From: Aquanectria penicillioides
Lineage: Eukaryota; Ascomycota; Sordariomycetes; Hypocreales; Nectriaceae
Direction: 5' to 3'
DNA: 64,000 bases
NCBI GenBank assembly: GCA_003415625.1
Contig: PYIU01000011.1
Span: 447,001-511,000, forward strand
This document shows, piece by piece, positions 1 through 11,590 of this stretch (position 1 is the stretch's first letter; each line of letters starts with the position of its first letter). A program made the position numbers and the translations under genes. Below the pieces are notes generated by a model, which was not told the origin of the DNA, searched no databases, and saw nothing but the letters and a program-made list of their open reading frames with translations.

Positions 1-1
1 C

Positions 2-377
2 CAGGCGGTCAACCCTGGAAATCTTGACTCGGATCTCTATCGTTCGGTGGACAACCATGAAAACACTGAGCTGAGGATCGGACTCGGCATGTTCAAGAGG
101 CTCATGCTGTTTCCTGTCGTCAACGGCGCCTACACGGAGCTCTTCGCAGGTCTCTCGGAAGAGGTAACTATGGAAAGGACTGGAGCATGGAGTACGTGGA
201 TGCCCACTGTCTCGATATTTGAGCACCTGCTAACGTTGACTAGTTGGACCCTGGGGCCGCTTCAACAACATCCGCAAGGATATTGCTACGAGTGGCAAGC
301 TAACTGCCGAAGGGGGCAATGGGATTTCAGAAAAATTCTGGGACTGGACAATGGAGCAAGTGACAGAGTTCTTATAA
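2..377 (+). CDS. Short-chain dehydrogenase/reductase, C-terminal part
   Basis: This is the 3' end of an SDR gene whose start lies left of the window. Reading from base 2 gives a typical SDR C-terminus: a PGN-L motif right after the start (AVNPGNLDSDL), then an LFAGLS segment. An intron at 192-243 (donor GTACGT, CTAAC branch point, acceptor TAG) joins exon 1 (2-191) to exon 2 (244-377). Splicing creates IGPWGR, the WGR motif common in fungal retinol-dehydrogenase/WWOX-like SDRs, and the protein ends in TEFL before TAA. Without the intron the frame runs on to 430 with no family resemblance. The cofactor-binding TGxxxGxG and the YxxxK site are outside the window, so the substrate cannot be judged. 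Confidence 0.8.
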
Positions 378-501
378 TGGTAGTACTTGATCTCGTTTGT
401 GTGGGGCAAATCTGTCTCCCAATGGAGTAATGAAGGAAGAAACTCGTCAATGCAAATGAAAAACACAATTAATCTTATTCTACAAAACCACCTAGTTCAT
501 C

Positions 502-2874
502 TTATTTCGGCTCGCTCTCCTTGATTTTCCATTCATCAAGAATTTCATCCGTAATCCTCGCGAAGCTGTGATGTGGCCCGTAGGTGCTATGTACCAGATG
601 AGAGCATTCGACCATCAGCGAGGTTGCTTCATCGTCTCTTCCTTGGCTTCTCTGGCTACGCGCAAGTTTAGCCATAACATTGAGAGTCTTGATATGCATT
701 TTGCCCAACATGTCTTGACTCATCTTCATCGCCTTCGCAAATATTTCCTCAGCTTCAGAGTACCGGTTCTGTCTTCCGTACACTCCTCCGAGCTGAACCA
801 AAGCCCCTATCACCTCGGCATGATTTCCCTTCAAATCATCATAGAGCAATGCCAACACCTTCAGTGTTATTTCTTCCGCATCGGCATACCTGCCTTGTTG
901 GCTGTGCACCGCCCCAAGTTGCCTCATTGTCCGTATCGTGTCTAAATGTCTCGCACCGAGAACCTCCCTGTTTAGTTTGAGTACCTTGACCAAGATTTCC
1001 TCTGCCTTTTCACATCGGCCAAGCTTGCGCTGTGTTACAGCCATGTTCTTCATCAGTTGCATAGTATCCCGATGTTTTTTCCCTTTTGCCGCTTTCGTCA
1101 TCGGCAACAGTCTATTCTCAATCTCTTCGGCCTCGAGGTCGCGACCCTGGTGGCCGTAATTTATTGCCAAATCCGAGATCGTCTTTAGGGTGTCGTTATT
1201 GTATTCTACCTGTATACGCGCCCGGACCTCTAAATTTGTTTTGATAACTGACTCTGCCTCAATGTAGCGATGGTGGTCGGAAAGATATCTTGCTGCTCTC
1301 CACAATAATTGAGACGCGCTCTGTTCCTCGCCACAAATACTTACCCAGTTACAAACTTGGAGCGCATGCCTCAAATATTTCTCACATTTCGCCCGTTTGT
1401 CCTTTTTCGGGTCAGGAAGAAGGTTTTTCATGACCTGTAAAGCAGTGCAGGAGAAGTATATGTCATCGTCACACTCCAAGTGTCCATCTACTTCTTCCTC
1501 CTGCTTATTTAATATCTTGCTTCTCTGGGTTCTTTGGTTTTTTTTCTTAGTTGTTTGCCTTTCTGCAATCTTCTTCTTAGTGGAAAGACTGTACTGTGTG
1601 GCCGCTTGCACAAGTTTGTGCATCTTAAAAGTTAGGCCGTCAGACCCTAAGTTGCATTTGTGGAGGAAGGAGAATTCCTGGAGCCGAATTATGGCGATAT
1701 CGACCTTTTCCGTGATAGAAGAATGGTGTTGATTGTGCCTCCTGGCGTCGACAAAAGCCGCTTCTTGAATGATTTCCATTGGAATATCTTGATTATCAAG
1801 ATATGCAAGGACATTCAAGATCATGTAGGCCACTTCGTTCTCTCTACGAATGCGCTCAACGGAGATGCTCCAAGTTTCCAGGACGCTATTCGATACGTCG
1901 GGCCTTCGATGTCTATCAAACTCAGTCTCTTTGAAGACACGCCACCTTTCTTTTCCTTCGGTCAGCTTAGACAGATACTGTTGAATTTGTATTCCCGTTC
2001 TTCGCATATATGCACCTGCTTGGGCAATGGCCAACGGGAACCAATCAAGTTCCTCGAGCAGCTGTCCAGCGCTTTCAAGTTCTTCGGGCTGTGTCTTTTG
2101 GCTTCTCATTGTCTCGAGGAGTTGAGTGGCCTCTGCAATGGGCATCTGGGTAACTTGAACTCCTCGCCCAGGGCCAATGAGACTACCCACAATACGTTGA
2201 TCACGACTGGTCCACAGTACGGTTCCTGTTGGGCCCCGTGGAATATATTCCGATAAGCCAGACGTCTTCCGAGAGTTGGATGATTCTACCCCGACTCCGA
2301 AGGTAGCCAGATCATCGGCATTGTCGAGAACAAGGAGCCATTCGGTCTCCGACTCAATGCGCTCGCGAACTACCAGCAACAGGTCATGGCCACGGATTCT
2401 GCTGTCCAGGCCAAGTTTCCTAGCGATCGTCTCGTAGTCTTGAGTAAATGTGGTCTCGTTATCGGCGTGGACCCAGAAGACGGAGAGGGCGGGGTTATCG
2501 CATCGACGATAGGCATATTCAAGCGCGATTTGTGTTTTTCTGTTCTTGTCAGCAAGAAGATACCAAATTGAAGCACCGTTAAGGAAATATGGCTGCTAGG
2601 GTAGAAGAATGGCTTACCCCGCCCCGCCGAGGCCCCAGAGGGCGGCGCTATGATAGCCAGTTGTTGATGGCAAGAGTTTGTCGAGTTGTGCGAAGAGATC
2701 TGGGCGAAAGACAATTTCTTCGTTCCGTGGGAATGGGATACCTCGACAGCACCGCGAAGGCGGGGTCAGACAGCTGTCGTTGAAATGGGCATTAAATGTT
2801 GCTTGGCCAGAGACGGTTATGCCGGCGACTACGTTGCGGCCGTCGACAGGCGCATTGAATGAGACGTCCCCCAT
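502..2874 (-). CDS. NB-ARC/TPR NLR-type STAND protein
   Basis: Two exons (2874-2618 and 2539-502) give 764 residues. The 78-nt intron (GTAAGC donor) falls inside the P-loop; splicing restores GLGGAGKTQIAL at about residues 79-90. Further NB-ARC marks are a Walker B-like LLVLDNADD, a TSRD sensor segment and WFPLAIAQA in the GLPLA position. The C-terminal third holds kinesin-light-chain-type TPRs with a 42-residue period (GRxxxAEEI repeated) at about residues 540-745. There is no globular effector domain ahead of the NB-ARC. Instead the first about 35 residues are short, Gly/Asn/Val-rich and beta-prone (SFNAPV, TVSGQATFN) and resemble a segment of the hydrolase gene at 60.7-64 kb. Such proteins are known as fungal innate-immunity/incompatibility receptors; that role here is inferred. 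The frame is intact. Confidence 0.88.
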
Positions 2875-4911
2875 TGTCGGCGTTGGCGCTGTGGCTGGTG
2901 GAAGAAGATATATTGCGCATCAGGTTGTTGGGATTTAGATCAGGCAAGACGAGGCTGTACTTGGAGGTTCAGCCCAACTCACGTGTGGGCTGGTTCGCAA
3001 ATTGTTCGAATTATGGGATCTGTCAGATCAGGCTGTAGCTGAAAAGAGACCAGGGTTTGGTTGATGGTCACCCAATGACATAATTGCAATTGGAAAATAA
3101 TCTAGGCCATGGATAGTACTGGAAAGAATATATTGGAATGAAAACATCATTTTATCTGATGGGCGGCCATCACGACTTCTGTAAGCTATAATAAGATTGG
3201 TTTACTTTCGCATTTTGCGTCGAATTTAGGTGTATGACGTAAGTATAAAGTTTGGTTCCTGGTTCCATCTTATGTGCATGTCATTCTTTTAGTATTATTA
3301 TAACTAATATAGCTACTAACTCGACTGAATCAGTCTTTATACTAGGGGAACAGTGAAGAAATAGTAAAGCCTAAATGCTGCTAGTTTCTGATGCTAGATG
3401 AAAGCATTGATTCTGCACTTGCGCGACGGCATAGGACTATAGGGTAGCCGTTCAACAACTGTTGAAAGTATAGAACCCAAAGTACCACTTGTTTCGGCAA
3501 GGGGGTACCTCCAGTTTTTGCTGAGGTGCTATGGTTCAATAACAACAGATCTCGCCTAACTCAAGTAGCTAGTCACAAGCCACACAATTAGCCACACCGT
3601 TAGCCACACTGGGAAGCTTACTAGCCACACCAGCCACAGGACTCGCCAAGCTTTAGGTTTTACGTACTTCCCTACGCGTCCTCCCTGGTACGCGTCCCTG
3701 CTCCACCCTGGTCGCACCAAGTTGGCCCTTTTTCGTGCAACTGGCTTTTCAGTGTTTATGCGGGCGAGCCGTCACTGTAATAAAGGCAGAGGAAATAGAC
3801 GCTGTCGATTGTGGCAGGCAAATTAATGGCTAATTAGGGCCTTGGCTGCCGTGTTCGAGGGGAGAGGCCGAGGAGGAGTACGAGAGGCGAAGTGGCCTGT
3901 CGCAAGGATCTGGCTTGTGATTCCTGCTGGAATTGGGCCATTTGAATAGCTTCATGTGCTTGTCTGCCAAGGGATGCAAGAATGGTGCCAACTAGCGGCT
4001 GAGAACCACGTTTCAAGCCCATACGTCAGACCGCGAGTCGAGGAGCCAAGCTATGATGATGGCATCAGAGACGCGGCCTCAAACGAAATAGCTGTGTGTT
4101 GCGCTTGTTCGAGGCCCATTCCCTTGACTCGCTCAGCCTCCCTCGAAGCCCAAAAAAAAGTCCAAAGACTCGTACGCACTCGCTCTCTGCGCTTACCGGC
4201 TAATAAACACGCGTCGGGCGGGGCCGCCAAGTTGGCCGTCTCCGACCTCGTATTTTTTTGCTTCTGAAGGTGTGTCGTCGTCTCTGCAACCGTGCAGAAC
4301 GGCCAAATCAAATCAAAGGGTACTTTGCCTGTCACGCAGAAACGGCCGGTGGGTAAAAGTCGTGGCAATTTCCAGGCGCCATGGAAATTCATCAACCTTT
4401 TGCCTCAAGGCCCCTGGTCGTGTACGGACACGACTCCAGTATCTACAGTGTCTGTATGTAATGAACATAGATTAATGGGCAGAGATAGGGGCTGGAAATT
4501 ATTCCGATCTCCTGGCACTGCCATTGTTAAGTCTGCTTCGCCTCATCTGCTAATTTCTCCAGACGACAACCCTGGCCCCTTTGTCGGAGTTCTACAGGGG
4601 TTGAGTGGAAGAGCACTTACGAATCCCCCCCATCTTCGAGTCCCCTTTCTCTCTAGCCGACCCACCCTACCGTTGTGACGAAAGTATTCGGCGTTGAAAC
4701 ATGCTATCGCGAGAGGATTGTCCTCAATTCAAGATCTTCTTTCCCAGAAACGGAGAGAGAGAGCGAGAAGAGTGCGCGTGTGTGTGTTGTGTCCTGCACT
4801 CGCCGAGCCGCCAATGTATATGCCTTCTGTCTTAGTAACTAACCGCCAAAGAAACGCATAGCATCGATATCGCATACGCCTCCGTCACATCATCGCTCCA
4901 GGACACCAACC
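2875..4911. other. Intergenic region between divergent NLR and FLC genes
   Basis: About 2 kb with no supported gene. Short open frames at 3834-4678 have no family signal and overlap one another. The right part (about 4260-4911) is CT-rich with a GA then GT microsatellite at 4750-4795, typical of a long fungal promoter and 5' leader for the gene starting at 4912. Confidence 0.6.
3571..3640. repeat. Imperfect direct repeat of AGCCACAC
   Basis: The octamer AGCCACAC or a one-base variant occurs five to six times in 70 bases with irregular spacers of 2 to 15 bases. It lies in the promoter region between the NLR and the FLC gene. It could be a cluster of binding sites or decayed satellite DNA; nothing else in the window repeats it. 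Confidence 0.6.
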
Positions 4912-7154
4912 ATGAGGCTCGCGCGACTCACCAGCGCCTTCACCGGCCTGTTGGTGTCGCTTTGCGTCCTGCCCGGCGCAGCGGCCACCCGAATGCTCTC
5001 GTCGAGCTCCCTCAACCAGTGTGCAACCAACTCCAAGTTCACGGCCAGTCTCTTCAATGTCACCTTTCTGCCCGACTCGGGCGTCGCCACCTTTGACGTC
5101 GTCGTCACGTCGTCCATCGAGGGAAAGATCAAGCTCGACGTCAGTCTCATCGCCTACGGCTACGAGTTCCTCCAGAAGACCATCGACCCGTGCTCCATGG
5201 GCCTGGTCGGTGTCTGTCCCATGACGGCCGGCAAGATCCCCTTCAAGTTCAACTACGAGGTCGACAAGAGCTCGCTCTCTGGAATCCCTGGCATCACCTA
5301 CACCGTCCCCGACCTGGACGCCAAGGTCCGCGTGCTCGTCAACATGACATCGACCGGCGAGTCGGTGGCGTGCGTTGAGGCCGACATCTCGAATGGATTG
5401 ACCGTCGACCTGGTCGGAGTCAAGTGGGCTACCGCCGCCATCATCCTGCTGGCCCTTATAACCTCAGCTATTCTGTCCGGACTCGGGCACGCAAACGCCG
5501 CCTCTCACGTCGCTACCAACTCGCTGTCGCTTCTGGGCTACTTCCAGGCCCAGGCTTTCATCGGCCAAACCGCCCTTCCTCTGCCGCCCATCGTCCAGTC
5601 GTGGACACAGGATTTCCAGTGGTCCATGGGCATTATTCACCTCTCCTTCATGCAGGAAGCCTTGACCTGGTACCAGAGAGCTACGGGAGGAACCGCAGCA
5701 ACCATTATTACAGGCTTGTCAAGCACTTCCGTCCAAGTGGCCAAGCGATCTCTGGAGCCCCTTGTGGAGCCTCTCATCCCCAGCATTAGGATTCTCCGAC
5801 GTGGACTCGATCTCATGAAGCGCGGTAACATCAAGACCTCTTCTGGAGGCTACATCGTCTTTGGTATTCAGCGAGTTGCCTTCAGGGAGGACATTGAATC
5901 GACCAACTTGTTCATGACTGGCATGACCTTCTTTTGCCTTCTCGCCATCATCGTCATTCTGTGCGTGCTCGTCTGCAAGGGTATCTGCGATTTGTTGGCC
6001 AAGAAGGGTGTCATTCGAAACGAGCAGTTCCTCGAGTTCCGAAACGGCTGGCAGATTGTCCTCAAGGGCCTGCTCCTGCGAGTAACCATCGTCGGCCTTC
6101 CCCAAGCTGCCGTCCTGTGCCTGTGGGAATTCACCCAGAACGATTCCGCCGCCGAGATGTTCCTGGCTGTCCTGTTCCTCGTGTCAATGTTTGGCGTGGT
6201 AGGATGGTCAACCTGGAAGATCATCACCCTCGCCAGACGCTCTATTGCCCTCCACGGCAGCCCTGCATACATCCTCTTCTCCGACCCCCAGACGCTGAAC
6301 CGATGGGGTTTCCTTTACATCCAGTACCGAGCTTCTGCCTACTACTTTTTGGCCCCCACCATGGCCTACATCTTTACCAAGGCTGCCATTCTCGCCTTTG
6401 GACAAAAGGAGGACAACGTTGCTCAAGCAATTGCTTTCCTCATCGTCGATGTCATCGCCCTGATCGGCTGCTCCGTCCTTCGACCCTGGATGGACAAGTC
6501 TACGAATTCGTTCAACATTGCCATTTGCGCCGTCAACTTTATCAACACCATCATCCTCCTGGTTTTCACCAACATCTTCAACGCCCCGACGCTCATGGTT
6601 GGAATTTTCGGCATCGTCTTCTTCATCTTGAACGCAGTGTTTGCGTTTGTCCTCTTGATGATGATCATCGTCACCACAACCCTCATCATCCTCCGCGAAC
6701 AACCCGAGCTGAAGTACCAGCTGATGGACGATGATAGAACCTCGTTCATGAGGTCCCAGGCCAACCTCGCGCCTTCAACCGAACTTGATGCGCTTGCTGC
6801 GACTGCCCGAGGCGACGGCAGACGTCCGATCTCGACAGTGGAGGACACTTACGTCAAGGGTCAACCTCCGTTGTCCTATCGAGACAAGGGCGGAGAGCGA
6901 TTCAACAACGAAATGCCCAAATCTCCAGTCAGCCCGGCGTTGGGTCTTTTCCCAGCCGACCGGCCAAACAGCAGCTGGGGACAAAAGTCGGATACGGCTT
7001 CTCTATCACCAAGTGTGCACAGAAGTCCATCACCTTACCAACATTCCAACGCATCCAAAAACAATGCGGCTAGGTAAATACGTCTGCCCATATCTGCTAT
7101 TTAATTTACTAACGACTAAACAGTCCATGGCAACGAGGAGCGGGATATGATTAG
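4912..7154 (+). CDS. TRP-like / flavin carrier (FLC) family membrane protein
   Basis: Start ATG lies in CCAACCATGA. Residues 1-25 are a signal peptide, followed by an ML-like lipid-binding lumenal domain (conserved Cys residues, to about residue 165), then about nine hydrophobic segments of the fungal TRP/FLC domain to about residue 600, and a disordered Ser/Pro-rich cytosolic tail. FLC proteins sit in ER/plasma membrane and are linked to FAD import into the ER, calcium and cell-wall homeostasis; which applies here is inference. The long frame appears to end at 7077, but a canonical intron (7074-7123, GTAAAT donor, TTACTAAC branch point, CAG) leads to a 31-nt last exon ending SPWQRGAGYD, a tail I recognise from FLC proteins. 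The spliced product is 730 residues. Confidence 0.9.
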
Positions 7155-8750
7155 GGTCGGCGGCATAAGCTCACAATAGATTTTTTTTCTCTTAGCTTTG
7201 GAGAACATGGCGCAGGACAAATTTTTTATAAGATTGTGAGTACAGGCGCAACAGGAAAGCATGTGTACACAAACGGATCTTTACAAGTAAATGAGCACAA
7301 TGAAAACTCGACTAAAAAATGTTAACCACTGTTGTTTTGAATACCCCGTCCTGGTTGAAGCAGGGGCCAGGGCTGTATATCACATTACTTATTCTACTGA
7401 ATAATGATAAAAATAAACAACTATTGAAGAATTATTCGAATTGAAGGGATAAGCTTGGAGTTTCTTATCCTTCAGGGATTCGTTGGCTTTTTGGGTGTTG
7501 TTAAGACCCTGTTTCTGGCCGCCACATAGTCGAGATCAATGTGTAATATTGGGATAATCGCCCTCGCCAATCGAAAACGACTAGGGTCTGTCTCTAGAGC
7601 ACCTATACCTTCTCTCTGGGATCGGGATCAATCCGATTGAGCACCTGTAGGATCCACTGGGGTCCTTTCCTGGACCGTTGGACCTTGTGATCGGCCTATC
7701 GTTAATCAGTGTCTTTAAACCCAAGGCCTCAATGAGCCAATTCTGTGCCCGAATTGCTCGTCTTGGCATATCATTTATAGCCAAGTCAGCTTATGGCGTC
7801 GTGAATTCGCCGACTATCAACCACTTGACCATTGGCTGAGGCACTTGTCTAACAAATGGTGATGAAGGTGCTTGAATTGGTAGCTGTCCTATAGTATTAT
7901 GAACGGGAATCTTGAGTTAGATTCTCTTTAATTAAGTACCCTCTCATAAGAACTAAGTGAAAAAAACAAGACAAGTAAATTAATTCACACCTTGGGACTT
8001 GTCAGGTACAGTATATCTTGAGATGTGTGTCAGGTAAAATGCTACACGACGATTGCCTCATCTAACTGTTATTATGCTGAACTCCACACCGTTGAAGAGA
8101 GCAATGGCATAGGAATAATATGACAAAATATTGGCAATTCGAGCCCTGGGACTGCCCAGTCCGGCAGGCTCAGACAGACCAAATATACCGTAGTGTTTAG
8201 AGTGAGCTGAAAAGGGATGACGGTATATTGTCGGGCAACACGCTCAACTCGGCGTTGTAATGCATGCTGTAAATTATTTTAGGTGCCCTGGTTTCCGCCA
8301 ACTACACACTCTGGGTGTTGTCTAACAGGTCTCGAGTCTTTGCTAGCCCTGAAAATGTACATGAATACTATTCGTACGTAAAGTGTGGATAAGACCGATT
8401 ATCAGTTGGTTCCATGTGCTTGCTTCTACGATCGGCTGGAATTGCGAATATGGGCTGGTTTTGTGCCGAGACACGCCGTGATAGTCGAAAGTGATTGGAT
8501 GTTGGGATTCACTAGACCGTGAACCACGTCATTTTATTATTGTGTATTGAGTCGTATATTTTACTTGCCGTTGAACGCTTCGGATTTTGCGTGACATCTT
8601 CATGCAGGCTGACGGAGCTTGCTATGCAGACACGGTCATCCCCCAATACGCAATGAGTGTTTATTAGGTGGCCAGGTAACTTCGCCCAGCCAACAACCAT
8701 GCAGTGAGTTTCTATTGGACGTCTTTGATTCAAGGCAAGACCTAGGGATA
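7155..8750. other. Intergenic region
   Basis: AT-rich, stop-dense DNA. I see no gene, tRNA or clear repeat up to the inverted-repeat element at 8751. Confidence 0.6.
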
Positions 8751-9079
8751 CACCTACAAGGGGGGTCTTAAAACCGACCTGTTCCCGGTGAATGTACCAC
8801 AGTCACGGGAGGTCATTGATTTGCAAAAAAGTCATTGATTTGCAAAAAAAGAAAAAGGTTACCTAACGCTGCACGTAAATTCGTACGCTAGTTGAGTTAT
8901 CTTCTCTTGGGGTTTCTAAAATTTTCTGACAGGACGAGTCAGCAAAAAAGATACCTAAGATACACTATAAACTTTAGTTAAGGAGCAAGTTACTTTTTGT
9001 TTTGCAAATCAATGACCCCCCCGTGACTGTGGTACATTCACCGGGAACAGGTCGGTTTTTACGACCCCCCTTGTAGTCG
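8751..9079. mobile_element. MITE-like element with about 80-bp terminal inverted repeats
   Basis: Left arm 8751 to about 8830 (begins CACCTACAAGGGGGGTC) and right arm about 8995-9079 (ends GACCCCCCTTGTAGTCG) are near-perfect reverse complements over roughly 75-80 bases. The arms share a GTTCCCGGTGAATGTACC core and a CATTGATTTGCAAA inner end. The element is 329 bp and carries no coding capacity. TA flanks both ends (8749-8750 and 9080-9081), which fits a TA target duplication as made by Tc1/mariner/pogo-type transposases. The left arm contains a tandem copy of GTCATTGATTTGCAAAAAA. Its right end lies about 155 bp upstream of the AAA ATPase start codon, so it may form part of that promoter. Confidence 0.85.
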
Positions 9080-9233
9080 TATGCTGATGTATTACTGTTT
9101 GCAACAGATATATAGGCTTGGGCTTTCGGACTTGCAATTTTCAACTCATGGCTTCACATCTGCCTTCTTTTTTAACACTACAATACTACTGCCATTGACT
9201 CTTTGCGTTGGGCCCCTTTTTAAATCTATTGCA

Positions 9234-11590
9234 ATGCCCGACACGTCAGGAACGGGAAACGGAGGCCCAGTAACCCCCGTGGAGGGGATCGAGGAAGAAG
9301 CTGTCGCGACAGAGCTGTACGATTTGAACTGCTACCGGGATCAAATTAGATGGTCAACCTTCAATAATTTGAGTGCCCAGCAGAACAGCGTTTTGTCTCG
9401 TACCAAAGACGACCCCATTATCCATCGGTTTCAGTGGAAGAATCGAAGATGGGTGACTCATTCATTTTCCGTCCAGTGTCCCAAAATGAGAGCCCATCTT
9501 GAAGCCGCTCTCGAAAATTACCAAGACTTTGACCTAGGTTTAGAGGAGTGGACTTTTCGAGATCCATACCAGCCCCTCGTTCATAGATGGGATCGCCTCG
9601 TGGAGCGAAACAAGAACGCTACGACATATGATGTTAAGGAGCAGATAGCTATCCAAAAGCTGATGAAGTTCCTTACTCCAATTCTCGAGCCTTATATTAA
9701 GGCTTTGACTTTTATCAAGGAGACTGGGAAGATTCATATTCGAGACATTTGGCAGATCTTCTCCCCTGGCGAGCTGATCGTCACCACAATTTATGATGTG
9801 GAGGCTATTTGCCGAGTCACCAAGTATGAGAAGATTATGCGGTATGATGAACCCACTTGGGATATTTCTCTCGAGTATATTGACTGGAACGGGGAACGCT
9901 GTGGGTACAAAAGTACCAAGGTGACGATATTCAATTTTGAGAATCTGAAGCGCGTTGCTTCTTTTCCTGTTTACCCTTTGAGTTTTAGTCCGTCTGCCAA
10001 TCATCTCAAGGAGTGTATGCTAAAGAGGGGACGCGCCTTCGAGAAGCTTCGTGGATACCACTTGCAGACTTGTGTTGGGATCAAGGTTCCACTGGACGAT
10101 GTTGTCGAGGAGCGGCCGGTATTTACTCTTCAATCTATTCCTTCAAAACTGAGTGTGCTAATTAGAGAACCATGCTAGATTTCTGGAAGAGTCATTGTTG
10201 ATGCATATGCCTTCTACCTCGCGATGGACATTACAAAGCCTGCCCTTGGCAAGCTTGAAACCGTCGAGAAAGAGGATGCAGAAGCAAACGGAGAGGCCGA
10301 CGATGAAGAATATAGGGGCCGTGATGAGGCTGCAGATGATAGAAAGAGTGACGATAGAAGTGATGGTGGTTCAGATTCCAGTAGTGACACACCACGAGAG
10401 CGTTCTTGTTCCCCGGATGGGGCGGGGGTGAACATGAGAAAGATGCTGACCAATAGACTTGAGAGAATTGAGAATCTCGATCCGCTCACTGATGAGCAGT
10501 GCATCCTTAGCACTCCATGGGTGATAGGGCTCGATCTCAAAAGCAAAACTTGGGGTAGGTGGTAGCGATGCCGAGAACTACTTTGAGATCCACTCGCTAA
10601 CATTTTTTTTTTTCGCCTGTAGCCAGGTTCCGTGTCGACGATTTGTCTCCAGTTGTATGGAATGATGAAGCATTTGATCACTTGACCCTTCCAGGCAATG
10701 AAAAAGAGCTCTCATGGGCCTTAGTTGAGGGTCAGGGTCGCGCCGAAAGCAAATTCGACGATTTTATCGAAGAAAAAGGTGACATCTCAACTTCTCTAAC
10801 ACTGCAATCCTAAACTAACTCAAAAATTACTAGGTCGCGGAGTCATCATTCTCCTGTTTGGTCCACCTGGCGTCGGAAAGACCTACACAGCTGAAGCAGG
10901 TATGTTACTTTGAATCCGAACTTATGCACTGATTCAATTGACACACAATTAGTTGCCGAGCGCGCACGCGTTCCTCTCTATTCTGTCAGCGCAGCGAGTC
11001 TCGGGACCGATCCGGGGAGCGTCGAAAGCGATCTTCAGGACGCTCTCGACCTATGCAAACTGTGGAACGCTATGTTGCTCTTGGACGAGGCGGATGTGTT
11101 CCTGACTGCGAGGTCGGACACGGACTTGGCTCGAAACGAGCTTGTGTCAGGCAAGTGATCCTCACTCTTTTTGTAGCTTGAGGCTGCTGTGAAATACTAA
11201 CTTGCCTACTTCTATGATGTAGTTTTCCTTACCAACCTCGAATACTACCAAGGTACCTGTTTCATGACCACAAATCGTACAGGCAACCTGGACCACGCGA
11301 TCCAGTCTCGTGTCGACCTGTTCCTCCAATACATGGATCTCACAGTGGCGGCGCGGCGTCGCGTGTGGGAAAATTTCATCGCAAAGACAGGACACAACCG
11401 TTTCTCTCTTGCTGATTCTGATTTGGATGAGCTGGCTGAGCTGAGTCTCAATGGTCGCGAGATCAAGAACCTTATCAAGACCTCGTACCTGCTGGTACTG
11501 AAGGAGAAGGACGAGAAAATAGATGTAAACATGTTGAAAATGCTGGCCGAGAACCGGCTGAGAGCACTCGCCAGTCTAGGAGCGCATTGA
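9234..11590 (+). CDS. AAA ATPase of the fungal DUF7025/AAA type
   Basis: Six exons: 9234-10118, 10179-10554, 10623-10778, 10834-10899, 10953-11150, 11223-11590, giving 682 residues. The N-terminal half is the large uncharacterised domain usual in this family (ending GRVIVDAYAFY), followed by an acidic linker. Then comes a single AAA module: Walker A GPPGVGKT, Walker B LLLDEADVF, sensor-1 MTTNR and a C-terminal lid. Fungal members are probably remodelling ATPases of unknown substrate. The start at 9234 (MPDTSG) is preferred over an upstream in-frame ATG at 9081 because the extra residues show no conservation signal and lie against the MITE end. Intron 5 (11151-11222) begins GCAAGT, a GC-AG intron with an ATACTAAC branch point; a GT alternative does not preserve LVSVFL. 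Confidence 0.9.

Noticed and set aside
1660..2256. 198-residue plus-strand frame
   Set aside because: Antisense shadow of the NB-ARC/TPR gene, whose coding strand shows NB-ARC and TPR motifs.
5934..6734. 266-residue plus-strand frame
   Set aside because: Alternate-frame shadow inside the FLC/TRP gene; Arg/Pro/His-rich translation typical of GC-rich third positions.
9081..9233. Upstream in-frame ATG for the AAA ATPase
   Set aside because: The ATG overlaps the right TA flank of the MITE-like element and the extension adds a hydrophobic stretch unlike the family; start at 9234 preferred.
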